Shown here: positions 7,584 to 16,212 of the stretch, one piece after another
How positions within the stretch are numbered: position 1 is the stretch's first letter
Layout: each line of letters begins with the position of its first letter
Assembly: GCA_020436935.1 (NCBI GenBank)
Contig: JAGQWX010000030.1
Location: 1 to 60,121 of the forward strand
DNA: 60,121 bases
Reading direction: 5' to 3'
From: Saprospiraceae bacterium
GTDB taxonomy: Bacteria > Bacteroidota > Bacteroidia > Chitinophagales > Saprospiraceae
Made by a program: the position numbers and the translations under genes
Notes under the pieces: model-generated
What the model was told of the DNA's origin: nothing
What the model saw: the letters and a program-made list of their open reading frames with translations, nothing else
The model's database searches: none

Positions 7584-8072
7584 ATGTCAGATTTCAAATT
7601 AGACAAAACAGACCTGAAAATCTTAAAACTCCTCCAGGAGAATAGTAAAATAACAAATCTTGACTTGTCCAAGAAGATCGGACTCTCTCCGGCACCAACT
7701 TTGGAAAGGGTAAAAAAATTGGAACAGTCTGGCATCATCGTATCGTACCACGCTAAGGTAGATGCTTCAGCTATGGGCCTGAATGTAAAAACTTACGTCC
7801 TTGTTTCCCTTGCATGGCAGAAGCCCAACGCTCTGGACAACTTTATCAAAAAGATCAAACAAATCGATGAAATCACTGAGTGTTACATCATCACTGGTGA
7901 CGCAGACTTTTTGTTGAAGATTGTTTGCAAGGACATTGCGAGCTACGAAAAATTGTTGTTCAAAACACTTTCTCAAATTGAAGAGATCGAAAGACTCAAA
8001 ACTTTGATGACATTAAGCAAAGTGAAGAAGGAAAAAGTACTTCCTTTCGACTACGAAAACGATATGGAATAA
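7584..8072 (+). CDS. Lrp/AsnC family transcriptional regulator
   Basis: From the ATG at 7584 the protein is 162 residues, the normal size for the family. Residues about 5-60 form the helix-turn-helix (LDKTDLKILKLLQENSKITNLDLSKKIGLSPAPTLERVKKLEQSGII). Residues 65-145 form the RAM/AsnC ligand-binding domain (YVLVSLAW, ITECYIITGDADFLLKIVCKD). Such proteins sense amino acids and act as global or local regulators. An in-frame ATG at 7545 would add 13 residues before the usual start and is less likely. A terminator follows directly, so it is probably monocistronic. Its target is not evident, as the neighbouring genes are unrelated. Confidence 0.92.
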   Translation: MSDFKLDKTDLKILKLLQENSKITNLDLSKKIGLSPAPTLERVKKLEQSGIIVSYHAKVDASAMGLNVKTYVLVSLAWQKPNALDNFIKKIKQIDEITECYIITGDADFLLKIVCKDIASYEKLLFKTLSQIEEIERLKTLMTLSKVKKEKVLPFDYENDME

Positions 8073-8097
8073 GAGATTCCTGTCTTAAAATAAATGG

Positions 8098-8127
8098 AAG
8101 CCTGTACATCGTACGGGCTTTTTTTTT
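8098..8127 (+). terminator. Terminator of the Lrp/AsnC gene
   Basis: AAGCCTGTAC (8098-8107) pairs with GTACGGGCTT (8111-8120, one G-U pair) around a 3-base loop and runs into nine T. The downstream half together with GCCCCTACCCCA recurs almost identically at 56990-57016. Confidence 0.85.
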
Positions 8128-8267
8128 GCCCCTACCCCACTATTTGCTTGCTCTAATCTTCCAAATTTTATTTTTAGATTTTCCGAAATAACCCTCTCCT
8201 TTGATTAATTATTTCTTAAAGAAGGTCTAAAACAACATTATACATTATAATATACAAGATATAATGC

Positions 8268-8402
8268 TAACTTTGCACTTTATTTTGGGACAATCCAGCC
8301 CACAGGTGTAGCGCTTTTAATTTATTCTCATCTTTCAGACCGTAGGTAATATTAAGGGAAAAGCCATAACGCCTTAAGGATGGGATAAATTAAACATTAA
8401 AC
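8268..8402 (+). promoter_or_regulatory. Putative promoter box and long leader of the DEAD-box helicase gene
   Basis: TAACTTTG at 8268-8275 fits the Bacteroidota -7 consensus TAnnTTTG, but no clear -33 TTG was found. Transcription from there would leave a leader of about 120 nt. The leader contains a 6 bp stem, TTAAGG (8352-8357) with CCTTAA (8372-8377), shortly before the start codon. Helicase genes of this type are often cold-regulated through their leaders, but that is only analogy here. The rest of the 8128-8267 spacer shows nothing recognisable. Confidence 0.4.
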
Positions 8403-10130
8403 ATGACAGCATTTTCTGACTTCAACCTGAAGCCAACCATTTTACGTGCACTTGAAGATTTGGGTTTTAAAGAACCTACTCCAATCCAGGAAGCTACACT
8501 TGACAAAATTTCCAACACAGACAGAGACATCATCGCTCTTGCTCAGACAGGAACAGGAAAAACCGCAGCGTTCAGCTTACCGATTCTCGACAATATTGAT
8601 GCTTCCAACCCTGAGGTTCAAGCTTTTATTTTGTCACCGACCAGAGAATTGGCCAATCAGATCACCAAGGACATTGAAAACTTTTCTAAGTACGAGCATG
8701 ATTTCAGAGTACTTTCTGTGTATGGCGGTGCGAGTGTAAGGGACCAAATCCAGGCCCTGCGAAGAAATCCACAGATTGTAGTAGGAACACCGGGAAGAGT
8801 ACTCGATTTGATCCAAAAAGGCAAGCTCAAAGTCCACAACATCAAATACCTCGTACTTGATGAAGCAGATGAGATGTTGTCAATGGGATTTAAAGATGAT
8901 CTCGATGCCATCCTAGAAACGACACCTCGTGAAAGACAAACGCTCTTATTCTCGGCAACCATGCCTGAAGGGGTCTCGTCTATCGCTAAAAACTACATGA
9001 AAAATCCTGAAACGATTTCTGTAGGAAAGGTCAATACATCCAATAAAAACATCGAGCATGGCTACTACGTAGTTGAAGGCTCTGACCGATATACTTCGCT
9101 GAAGATGCTGGTAGACAGCAATCCTGACATCTATGGCATCATTTTCTGTAAAACCAAACTGGATACACAGGAAATTGCCGACGCACTGGGCAGAGACGGT
9201 TACAACGCAGATGCACTCCACGGAGACCTTGTGCAATCACAAAGGGATTTTGTGATGAGCAAGTTTAAATCCGGTCAATTACAGTTGCTCGTGGCCACCG
9301 ATGTAGCTGCCAGGGGACTGGATGTCAACAACCTGACCCACGTTATCAATTACAGCCTTCCTGACGACCCTGAGGTTTACATCCACAGAACAGGTAGAAC
9401 AGGACGCGCTGGAAAACAAGGTATAGCGCTGAGTATCCTGACCAAAAAAGAGCTGGGCAAAATCCGCCAGATAGAAAGACAGATCAACATGCCGGTTACA
9501 TACATGCGTGTGCCGGATGGCGAATCGATCTGCAATGCCCAATTGATGAGCCTGATCGAAAAAGTAAAGGCAACTCCTGTTGATGAAGAAACAATTGCAC
9601 CCTTCGTTACTGCCATCGAAAAAGGCTTCCAGAACATGGATGCGCTTACCATCATCAAGAAATTTATTTCCACAGAATTCAACCGATTTATTGAATACTA
9701 CCAGGGAGTTGGTGATGTAAACGCAAGACTGGAGTCCGGAAAGACAAGCAAACTCAAAGAACACGCAGGCAACCATAAAAATGAATTTTCTACCCTGATC
9801 TTGAATCATGGTAAACAAAGCAATATGAATCCAAAGAGCTTGCTGAGTTTTATCAACAACCTCACGCCCAACAAGAAGATCATTGTAGGTCACATATCGA
9901 TTGAATCAGATCAGACCATCTTTGAAGTAAGGAGAGACCAGGTGGACTCATTACAGCAAGGACTTAGAATGAGCAATTATAAAGGGGTAACATTGACCTT
10001 TAAAAGCGAACCAAAAACCATATCCAACAGGCAGCCAAAAGGGGACCGACCTTATGTGGGTCATGCTCCTAAAAAAGACAATGGCCGCAAGCAACACAGA
10101 AAAGGCGCCGGTAAAAGGACACGCATTTAG
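8403..10130 (+). CDS. deaD: DEAD-box ATP-dependent RNA helicase (DeaD/CsdA-like)
   Basis: The 575-residue protein has all RecA-core motifs in order: a Q motif (F-x-x-x-x-LKPTILRALEDLGFKEPTPIQ), AQTGTGKT, PTRELA, GTPGR, DEAD, SAT, then ARGLDV and HRTGRTGRAG. The C-terminal 130 residues contain a DbpA/CsdA-type RNA-binding region (IGHISIESDQTIFEVRRDQVDSLQQGLRMSNYKGVTLTF with variations) and a basic tail RKQHRKGAGKRTR. Such enzymes unwind rRNA and mRNA structure and act in ribosome assembly and cold adaptation. It is monocistronic and followed by a short-repeat tract. The exact paralogue (DeaD, RhlE, DbpA) is not certain. Confidence 0.93.
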   Translation: MTAFSDFNLKPTILRALEDLGFKEPTPIQEATLDKISNTDRDIIALAQTGTGKTAAFSLPILDNIDASNPEVQAFILSPTRELANQITKDIENFSKYEHDFRVLSVYGGASVRDQIQALRRNPQIVVGTPGRVLDLIQKGKLKVHNIKYLVLDEADEMLSMGFKDDLDAILETTPRERQTLLFSATMPEGVSSIAKNYMKNPETISVGKVNTSNKNIEHGYYVVEGSDRYTSLKMLVDSNPDIYGIIFCKTKLDTQEIADALGRDGYNADALHGDLVQSQRDFVMSKFKSGQLQLLVATDVAARGLDVNNLTHVINYSLPDDPEVYIHRTGRTGRAGKQGIALSILTKKELGKIRQIERQINMPVTYMRVPDGESICNAQLMSLIEKVKATPVDEETIAPFVTAIEKGFQNMDALTIIKKFISTEFNRFIEYYQGVGDVNARLESGKTSKLKEHAGNHKNEFSTLILNHGKQSNMNPKSLLSFINNLTPNKKIIVGHISIESDQTIFEVRRDQVDSLQQGLRMSNYKGVTLTFKSEPKTISNRQPKGDRPYVGHAPKKDNGRKQHRKGAGKRTRI

Positions 10131-10290
10131 TTCAATGATCTAATTATCTGATGATCCAATTATCTAATGATCTAATGATCTAATTATCTGATGATCTAAT
10201 GATCTAATGATCAGATAATCTGATAATCTAGTTATCTGATGATCTGATGGTCTGATGGTCTGATTTTATGATTATCTAATGGTATGATAT
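10131..10290. repeat. Degenerate short-repeat tract (TGATCTAAT-type)
   Basis: About 160 bp consist almost wholly of variations of the 9-mers TGATCTAAT, TATCTGATG and TGATCCAAT, often with embedded GATC or AGATAATCTGATAATCT. It begins right after the helicase stop codon. The same kind of tract follows the GNAT gene at 59730-59880. No open frame or regular hairpin was found. The remaining 90 bp to the TolC gene stop show nothing recognisable. Confidence 0.85.
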
Positions 10291-10381
10291 TTCAACCTTC
10301 GAATGATCAAAGGTTTTGATCCGATATTGATATCAGACTAAAAGATAAAGAGATGGGCACTCATTTTTACCAATGGTACTT

Positions 10382-11794
10382 CTACCTGTAGGCAGCGAGG
10401 GCATTCTTTTTCTTGGCCGAAGATTTGCCGAGTTTGGTGGTCAGTTCCAGTACCTTCCTGGAACTTTCCAAAAGCTTCATTTCACGGCTGTTGGTAAGAA
10501 ATACTGTGGACTCCCCTATTCTCAGTTTTAGGGATTCTGCTTCTGCCAGTTGACGATTTCTGTCAAGGGCAGTCTCCATCACTTGTATTTGTTGAAGTAG
10601 ATTTTGCATCTCTGCATCGTAGTAACGGATCTTGTTGGAAATGAGCACTTCATTGTTGTCCCGTTCGAGCTGGATGGCAGAAATCTTGAGTCTGGCTCCG
10701 GTATATGATCCCAATGCAGTCCTGTTGATGAGTGGCATTGAGAAACTAAGTCCATACTTATAGTTATCCCCAAAGAGGTCGAGTTGTTCTCTGAATACAT
10801 TGGAGAATTGGCCCTTCTGTAATACGTTGTATTTCAAGTCAAGCTTAGGCATGAAGGACTGAAATTTAAGCCTTCGGTCAATTTCCAAGGACTCTTCTTT
10901 CAAGTTAAAAGCATTGATTTTTGGGTGATTATCCAAGACCTGGGCAATCCCTTCTGTCCTTCCGATAAGTGGTGATATTCTTATGGTGTACAGCAAGTTG
11001 GTGTCAGGTATGGTATTTTCGGCTATGAAAAGAGGCTCACCATCGCTGTCCCACAAAAATGTCGAAACATTGAGCATGGCTTCGATCTGAGAAAGCTGTG
11101 TAGACAACAACAATTGCTCCAATCCCAGTAGTTGGGTAGATGCTTCGATGGTATCCATTACAGACCTGTCACCTCCCTCAAATGAGGCACGAAGAAAATC
11201 CATTCTATCCCGGGTGGCTATAAGCTGTTGTCTGATGATCTCATTGTCCTGGTAAGCCTGAAGCCATTGCCAGTAGAATTGCTCTGCCTCCATCATGATA
11301 TCATTGAGGACGAGTAATCTTTCATTTTCACTTTGCCGCTCACCTACTTTTGCTTTTTGAAGAGCAGCTCTGCGTTTGTCAAAATACAAATCTTTAAGAA
11401 GTGGTAGTTTGATGCCTCCATAGGTAACCAAACCCGTGGTTTCTTCTTCATTTAGAAAAGAACCTCTATAGTTGGAAGCACCGCCATATAATTCAATGCC
11501 AAACCAGGTTGGGAGCACAAAGCCTATTTCAGGTTTGGTATAGTAATTTTTACCATCAAAAGTTTTTTGATCAAGATCAGCGTAAACGGTTGGATCAAAG
11601 GCACCTCCTGCCTCGAGCCTGTTTGCTCCGGCCATTTCGATATTCAATCCTGCAATGCGCAAAACCGGATGGTTGGAACGCACTTGTGCAAGAAATTCCT
11701 CTAGTGGGAGAATCTCTTGTGCACTTGCCGAATACAGAACGAAAACTGTAAGCTTGATGGTAACCCAAACTCTATCTATGTTGGTCATCCTCAT
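10382..11794 (-). CDS. TolC-family outer membrane efflux/secretion protein
   Basis: The 470-residue protein has a signal peptide (cleavage after YSASA) and the long helix-rich architecture of TolC trimers. It shows two repeated halves (LPLEEFLAQVRSNHPVLRIAGLNIEMAGANRLEAGGAF... and EGIAQVLDNHPKINAFNLKEESLEIDRRLKFQSFMPKLDLKY). It would form the outer-membrane channel of the type I-like exporter encoded upstream. The start codon overlaps the stop of the HlyD-like gene (ATGA), so translation is probably coupled. It is the last gene of a three-gene minus-strand operon (ABC, HlyD, TolC). Confidence 0.88.
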   Translation of the reverse strand: MRMTNIDRVWVTIKLTVFVLYSASAQEILPLEEFLAQVRSNHPVLRIAGLNIEMAGANRLEAGGAFDPTVYADLDQKTFDGKNYYTKPEIGFVLPTWFGIELYGGASNYRGSFLNEEETTGLVTYGGIKLPLLKDLYFDKRRAALQKAKVGERQSENERLLVLNDIMMEAEQFYWQWLQAYQDNEIIRQQLIATRDRMDFLRASFEGGDRSVMDTIEASTQLLGLEQLLLSTQLSQIEAMLNVSTFLWDSDGEPLFIAENTIPDTNLLYTIRISPLIGRTEGIAQVLDNHPKINAFNLKEESLEIDRRLKFQSFMPKLDLKYNVLQKGQFSNVFREQLDLFGDNYKYGLSFSMPLINRTALGSYTGARLKISAIQLERDNNEVLISNKIRYYDAEMQNLLQQIQVMETALDRNRQLAEAESLKLRIGESTVFLTNSREMKLLESSRKVLELTTKLGKSSAKKKNALAAYR

Positions 11795-13137
11795 TTTTTC
11801 TTATCGCTTTTTACGCTTACGTCCATTTGATAAAAATCCGGGGGAAAACCATTGATTTGTCGCCAGATCTCATACCAGATAGGTACATCATTGAGCAAGG
11901 CAAAAGACTGGGCTCCGCCCCCCAGAGGAAGGCCAGTGGGCCATGGTCTGTATTCGGCGTTCTCCTTCACCAAAACCCTGAATTTGCCATTGGTACTGAT
12001 GTTCCTCTCAACCGCTGTTACATAACCTGAAAAAATGCCAAAGGATGCTTTTGGCCAACCTGTGAAAACCAGGGCTGGAAAGCCATCAAAAACAAAACGA
12101 ACTTCCTGACCGATATTGATCAGCTGCATATCCATTGGCTCCACCCACAATTCCACTGCTTTCTCAATCTCAGTTGGTACGATTTCGGCGATCATCTCTC
12201 CCTCTTTGACAATTTCAAGCAAGCCAGACTTTTTGGCTTTAATGATCTGACCACTTTGCGGGGCCAGCACCACATACTGTCCTTGTCTGATCCTGTAATT
12301 GTCAAATTGGTTGTTGAGTTTGGCGATCTTTCCTGTGGCACCTGAAATCTGAGATTGTGAGGCAAAGAGTTCGCCCCTCACTTTTGCCATTTTTTCTGCA
12401 TAAGATTGTCGGGTTGCATTTTGCTCCAGCTGAATGATCAAAAGTTCTTGTTTCGAGTTGTTGTAATCGTTTTGAGCACTGATCCATTTTGCCCGGACAT
12501 TTTGGTGTTGCACTTTCCTTCTTTCAAATTCTGTCAGAGCAATGATTCCTTTGTCGTACATGTCGATGGCAGCATCCAATTGACGATCTGCCACAGAAAG
12601 CTCGTTGGCGGCAGCTGATAGCTTGATGCTGTCACTATCGGCTTTTCTCTCAGCTTGCATGAGTTTGTTGTCCAAAGACTTTAGCTTCAGGTTTTGCTCT
12701 TGTTGCAGTGCATCAATCTGACTCTCTGATGCAAAGACTTTGTCCTGGTAGTAACCAGCGGCTTCGGATTCTGCTGCAAGTTGTTCTTTGGTCCTGTCAA
12801 GCAAATTGGGATCCAGGTAATCATCCTTGATTTCAGAGAGTATGAGGATAGTGTCACCTTTGGAAACCACATCACCTTCCTTCACCTTCCATTCCACGAT
12901 TTTCCCGGCAATGATGGTGTTGATTTCTTGTGGCCTGTCTTCTTGCCTGAGGGTTGTAACTTTCCCAATTGCCCTGATGTTTTGGGTCCACGGGATAAAC
13001 AACACAATGATTGCAGTAATGAATATACCGATGAACCATGCTCTGATTTTACTTCTTTTGCCATACATGTAGATCGAGGTATAGGCCTTTGAAGACTTAC
13101 CCATCGTTTCTTCGAATTCAGACTGGTAATTATCCAT
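11791..13137 (-). CDS. HlyD-family membrane fusion (adaptor) protein
   Basis: From the ATG at 13137 the protein is 448 residues. A single transmembrane segment lies at about residues 34-53 (AWFIGIFITAIIVLFIPW). It is followed by a split biotinyl-lipoyl domain (IIAGKIVEWKVKEGDVVSKGDTILIL ... YVVLAPQSGQIIKAKKSGLLEIVKEGEMIAEIVP), a long coiled-coil hairpin between them, and a beta-barrel C-terminus. Such adaptors link an inner-membrane ABC exporter to TolC. It sits 26 bp after the ABC gene and overlaps the TolC-like gene by 4 bp. The substrate is unknown. No adjacent RTX or bacteriocin-like gene was seen. Confidence 0.9.
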   Translation of the reverse strand: MDNYQSEFEETMGKSSKAYTSIYMYGKRSKIRAWFIGIFITAIIVLFIPWTQNIRAIGKVTTLRQEDRPQEINTIIAGKIVEWKVKEGDVVSKGDTILILSEIKDDYLDPNLLDRTKEQLAAESEAAGYYQDKVFASESQIDALQQEQNLKLKSLDNKLMQAERKADSDSIKLSAAANELSVADRQLDAAIDMYDKGIIALTEFERRKVQHQNVRAKWISAQNDYNNSKQELLIIQLEQNATRQSYAEKMAKVRGELFASQSQISGATGKIAKLNNQFDNYRIRQGQYVVLAPQSGQIIKAKKSGLLEIVKEGEMIAEIVPTEIEKAVELWVEPMDMQLINIGQEVRFVFDGFPALVFTGWPKASFGIFSGYVTAVERNISTNGKFRVLVKENAEYRPWPTGLPLGGGAQSFALLNDVPIWYEIWRQINGFPPDFYQMDVSVKSDKKK

Positions 13138-13163
13138 ATTGATTGATGTTGACAATTCTTGTG

Positions 13164-14804
13164 TTATAAATATAAAACCCGATCGCACTGACTCAAAAAG
13201 TGCGGATCATTGGTAAGCACCAATGTCGTCGCTTTGTTGTATTTCAACAAATACTCTTTTATTCTTTCAGCGCTTTGTTCATCTTGTTTGTGCCATGGTT
13301 CTTCCAGGATCATCAATCCGGGCTGATGGACAAAGGCGCGTAACAATAATATTTTTCTCACCAAAGATACCGGCATTCTTTTGCCAGAAGGCATGAGCTG
13401 TTCGTCAAGTCCATTTGGAAACGCTTCGAAAAAACTATTGAAACCAAAAGCCTCTATCAGTTGACCAATTCTGTTTTTATCATAGTTTCGCTCAAGAAAA
13501 ATGTTTTCACCCAGACTACCGTCAAAGACGTCCTGATCGTGAAACATAATGCCCATGTTGTCCCTATAACTTTCAAGATCATAATTTAATATCGGAATGC
13601 CATCGACTTCTATTTGTCCGGTAAAGTCTTTGTATGCTCCAGTCACCAGCCTGGCTAGTGTTGATTTTCCTGATCCGTCTTTACCGGCTATACCCAGCAT
13701 CTGGCCATTCGATATTTCGAAGTTGACACCACTCAATACCGGCGCATCACCATTGTAAGCAAAATTTACATTTTTAAAAGTAAGCTTCACTGGATGGGAA
13801 GGTAATGAGAGCGTACCGGAGATTTCTTTTGGCTTGTCCATTACCTTGCCCAGTTTTTCAACTGAAGTGAGCAAATCATAAACTTTGTCCAGGGATTTGA
13901 TGAGTTTTTCGATGGCTGCAATAACGCTCAAAATTACGATCTCCGCTGCTACAAACTGTCCTACGTTGATTTCATTATTTACCAGCAGAAGACCTCCCAA
14001 AACCAACATACCCGCAGTTATCAGGACCTTGAATATGATAAAGGTCCAATATTGGAAAAGCAATATTTTGAAATGTTCGGTTCTGGAGGTCACATAGGCG
14101 TGGGTGAGTTCGTCTGTTTTTTTCAAAGGCAAGTTTGAACCCGGGGCAAAATGGAATGTTTTGAAAACCCTGGCCAATTCCTGAAGCCACGCAGCAACGC
14201 CATACTTAAAATTGCTTTCTTCAAGGCTGGTCTTTAAACCCTGAGATGCTGTGAGTCTTATGATGATGATCAAAATAAGTACAACCAGCAAACTGAATAC
14301 TATGAAAAGGTTGGCATATAAGGACAGAAGGATTAAGCCAAACAACAATTGAATCAATGCTGTGGGTACATCCAGCAAGATCTTGCTGATGCTTTTCTGA
14401 AATACGACAGTATCAAAGAATCGATTGATCAATTCGGGCAAGTAGTATTTGTCAATTTTCGACATGTCCAGCCTGGGAATTCTGGCAGCAAAAAGAAACG
14501 AATACCTCACGAACACTTTCTGCTGTACCCGCTCTATGAGATTCATTTGTTTCACCTGCAAAAAACCATCGATGAAAACCCCACTAACCACCATGATGAT
14601 CAAAACGATCATACTCGTAGACAGTGATCCTGCTAAAACAAAGTTGATGATGGCCTGGATACCCAGAGGAATCGTAAGCTGTATCAATCCTGCCAAAATA
14701 GCGTAGAAGTAGATGGCGCCTATTTCTTCTTTTTCGAGTCTTAAAATTTTCCATAAACGCGAAAGCGGTTTCCGTAAAAACTGCTCGTCTCTAGATTCAC
14801 TCAT
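13164..14804 (-). CDS. ABC transporter, fused permease-ATPase with degenerate nucleotide-binding domain
   Basis: From the ATG at 14804 the protein is 546 residues. The membrane domain (about residues 35-310) shows the usual helices of bacteriocin/type I exporters but no N-terminal C39 peptidase. The ATPase domain keeps Walker A (GKDGSGKST) and a Q-loop (MFHDQD). The signature is PSGKRMP instead of LSGGQ, Walker B ends LEE instead of LDE, and the H-loop histidine is replaced by N (LTNDPH). The protein stops directly after DRVLYL, so the normal C-terminal 20-30 residues are missing. It may be an inactive or asymmetric ATPase or a lineage-specific variant. It is the first gene of the ABC-HlyD-TolC operon. 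Confidence 0.88.
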   Translation of the reverse strand: MSESRDEQFLRKPLSRLWKILRLEKEEIGAIYFYAILAGLIQLTIPLGIQAIINFVLAGSLSTSMIVLIIMVVSGVFIDGFLQVKQMNLIERVQQKVFVRYSFLFAARIPRLDMSKIDKYYLPELINRFFDTVVFQKSISKILLDVPTALIQLLFGLILLSLYANLFIVFSLLVVLILIIIIRLTASQGLKTSLEESNFKYGVAAWLQELARVFKTFHFAPGSNLPLKKTDELTHAYVTSRTEHFKILLFQYWTFIIFKVLITAGMLVLGGLLLVNNEINVGQFVAAEIVILSVIAAIEKLIKSLDKVYDLLTSVEKLGKVMDKPKEISGTLSLPSHPVKLTFKNVNFAYNGDAPVLSGVNFEISNGQMLGIAGKDGSGKSTLARLVTGAYKDFTGQIEVDGIPILNYDLESYRDNMGIMFHDQDVFDGSLGENIFLERNYDKNRIGQLIEAFGFNSFFEAFPNGLDEQLMPSGKRMPVSLVRKILLLRAFVHQPGLMILEEPWHKQDEQSAERIKEYLLKYNKATTLVLTNDPHFLSQCDRVLYL

Positions 14805-15148
14805 ATGGTAATAAGGATATTTATTTGCTAGAACCGTTAAATTCATATTAGGTTCTTTGTTAACAAGAAATTATGATTTTCACCCCAGGCTTGTATATTT
14901 TCATAGCTTTGTTGAAAATCTCAATACCACTTGGAAGCAAAAGTTCTGACATTTGGAGCATTGATCGTTGAACAAGGAAAAAGGCTTTTCTTTAGACATG
15001 ATCAGGGCGCAAAACAGTGTCAATGGCATAAAATTACTGCATTTTTTTTGAAGAGAGTTGAAATACGAATTATTAGGAGTGAGAGGTAAAATAAATGCTC
15101 ATGACTATTGCCATTATAAATGGATAAAGACAGCATCAAAGACAATTA
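14805..15148. other. Divergent intergenic region
   Basis: This 340 bp lies between the start of the ABC-HlyD-TolC operon (leftward) and selU (rightward) and should contain both promoters. No clear TAnnTTTG box or operator was found for either. Confidence 0.4.
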
Positions 15149-16186
15149 ATGAATTCAGGAAAAGTTTTTCTTACTCACCAGCAGTTTTTGGAAGAGGATC
15201 GGGTTTTAATTGATGTCCGGTCTCCAGGTGAGTTCAACCATGCACATATACATGGGGCCCACAATTTACCTCTTTTTACCGATGAGGAACGCGCTGAGGT
15301 CGGAACCTTGTATAAGCAATCATCACCTTATGATGCTTTGATGCGGGGTCTTGAGATTGCAGGGCAAAAAATGAGGGCATATGTAGAGGATGCAGAAAAG
15401 ATAGCCCCGGGCAAAAAAATAATGGTGCACTGCTGGCGGGGAGGTAAGCGCAGTGAAAGCATGGGATGGTTGTTGTCTCAGGCAGGTTTTGATATAAAGG
15501 TTTTACCGGGAGGTTATAAAAGATTCCGGTCTGGCCTGTTTGAATATTTGAATGAGACAAAATTCAAAATCATCGTCATAGCAGGAAAAACCGGAACTGG
15601 TAAAACAGAAATTTTAAAAAATCTGGCAGCGAGTAAAGAGCAAGTCATTGATCTTGAGGGACTTGCCAAACATAGAGGTTCGGCTTTTGGCAGCCTGGGC
15701 ATGGATGCGCAACCTGGAACTGAGCAGTTTGAAAATGAATTGCTTCAACAACTGGCACATCTGGACCACCATAAAAGGATTTTCATTGAAGATGAAAGCA
15801 AAATGATAGGCCGGTGCCACATCCCCAATGAATTCTACCTGCAATCCAAAAAATATGCAAGATTCAGCATAGAAATCCCTTTGGAAGAGCGGGTGAAAAG
15901 ACTGGTTGAAGAATACGGGGCATTTTCTGTTGAGGACCTCGAAGAAAGGTTTAGAATTATTGAGGCAAGATTGGGCAATGAACAAATGAGGAAGGCAATA
16001 GAACATCTCCACGCAGGTGATCTTATTTCTGCGGCAAAAATTGCTTTGATGTTTTATGATAAGGCTTACCTTCACCAAATGGCAACCCAGGATTTTCCAC
16101 ATGACCAGAGTTTGAGTTTCGATCACGGGAATATGGAGGCCATCGCTGAAGAAGTCGTTTTGAGGGCCAATTCCCTGGGGCTATAA
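15149..16186 (+). CDS. selU: tRNA 2-selenouridine synthase (SelU/MnmH)
   Basis: The 345-residue protein combines an N-terminal rhodanese domain (about residues 1-135) with a P-loop domain (G-K-T-G-T-G-K-T at about 148-155). The rhodanese active-site loop is VHCWRGGKRSESMGWLLSQAGF, typical of this family. The enzyme replaces sulfur by selenium in the wobble 2-thiouridine of certain tRNAs, using selenophosphate and geranylated intermediates. It is followed 26 bp later by selD, which makes selenophosphate, so the pair forms a self-contained selenouridine module. Length matches the family (about 350-370). Confidence 0.93.
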   Translation: MNSGKVFLTHQQFLEEDRVLIDVRSPGEFNHAHIHGAHNLPLFTDEERAEVGTLYKQSSPYDALMRGLEIAGQKMRAYVEDAEKIAPGKKIMVHCWRGGKRSESMGWLLSQAGFDIKVLPGGYKRFRSGLFEYLNETKFKIIVIAGKTGTGKTEILKNLAASKEQVIDLEGLAKHRGSAFGSLGMDAQPGTEQFENELLQQLAHLDHHKRIFIEDESKMIGRCHIPNEFYLQSKKYARFSIEIPLEERVKRLVEEYGAFSVEDLEERFRIIEARLGNEQMRKAIEHLHAGDLISAAKIALMFYDKAYLHQMATQDFPHDQSLSFDHGNMEAIAEEVVLRANSLGL

Positions 16187-16212
16187 TCGAATAAAATACA
16201 ATACAATCATTG

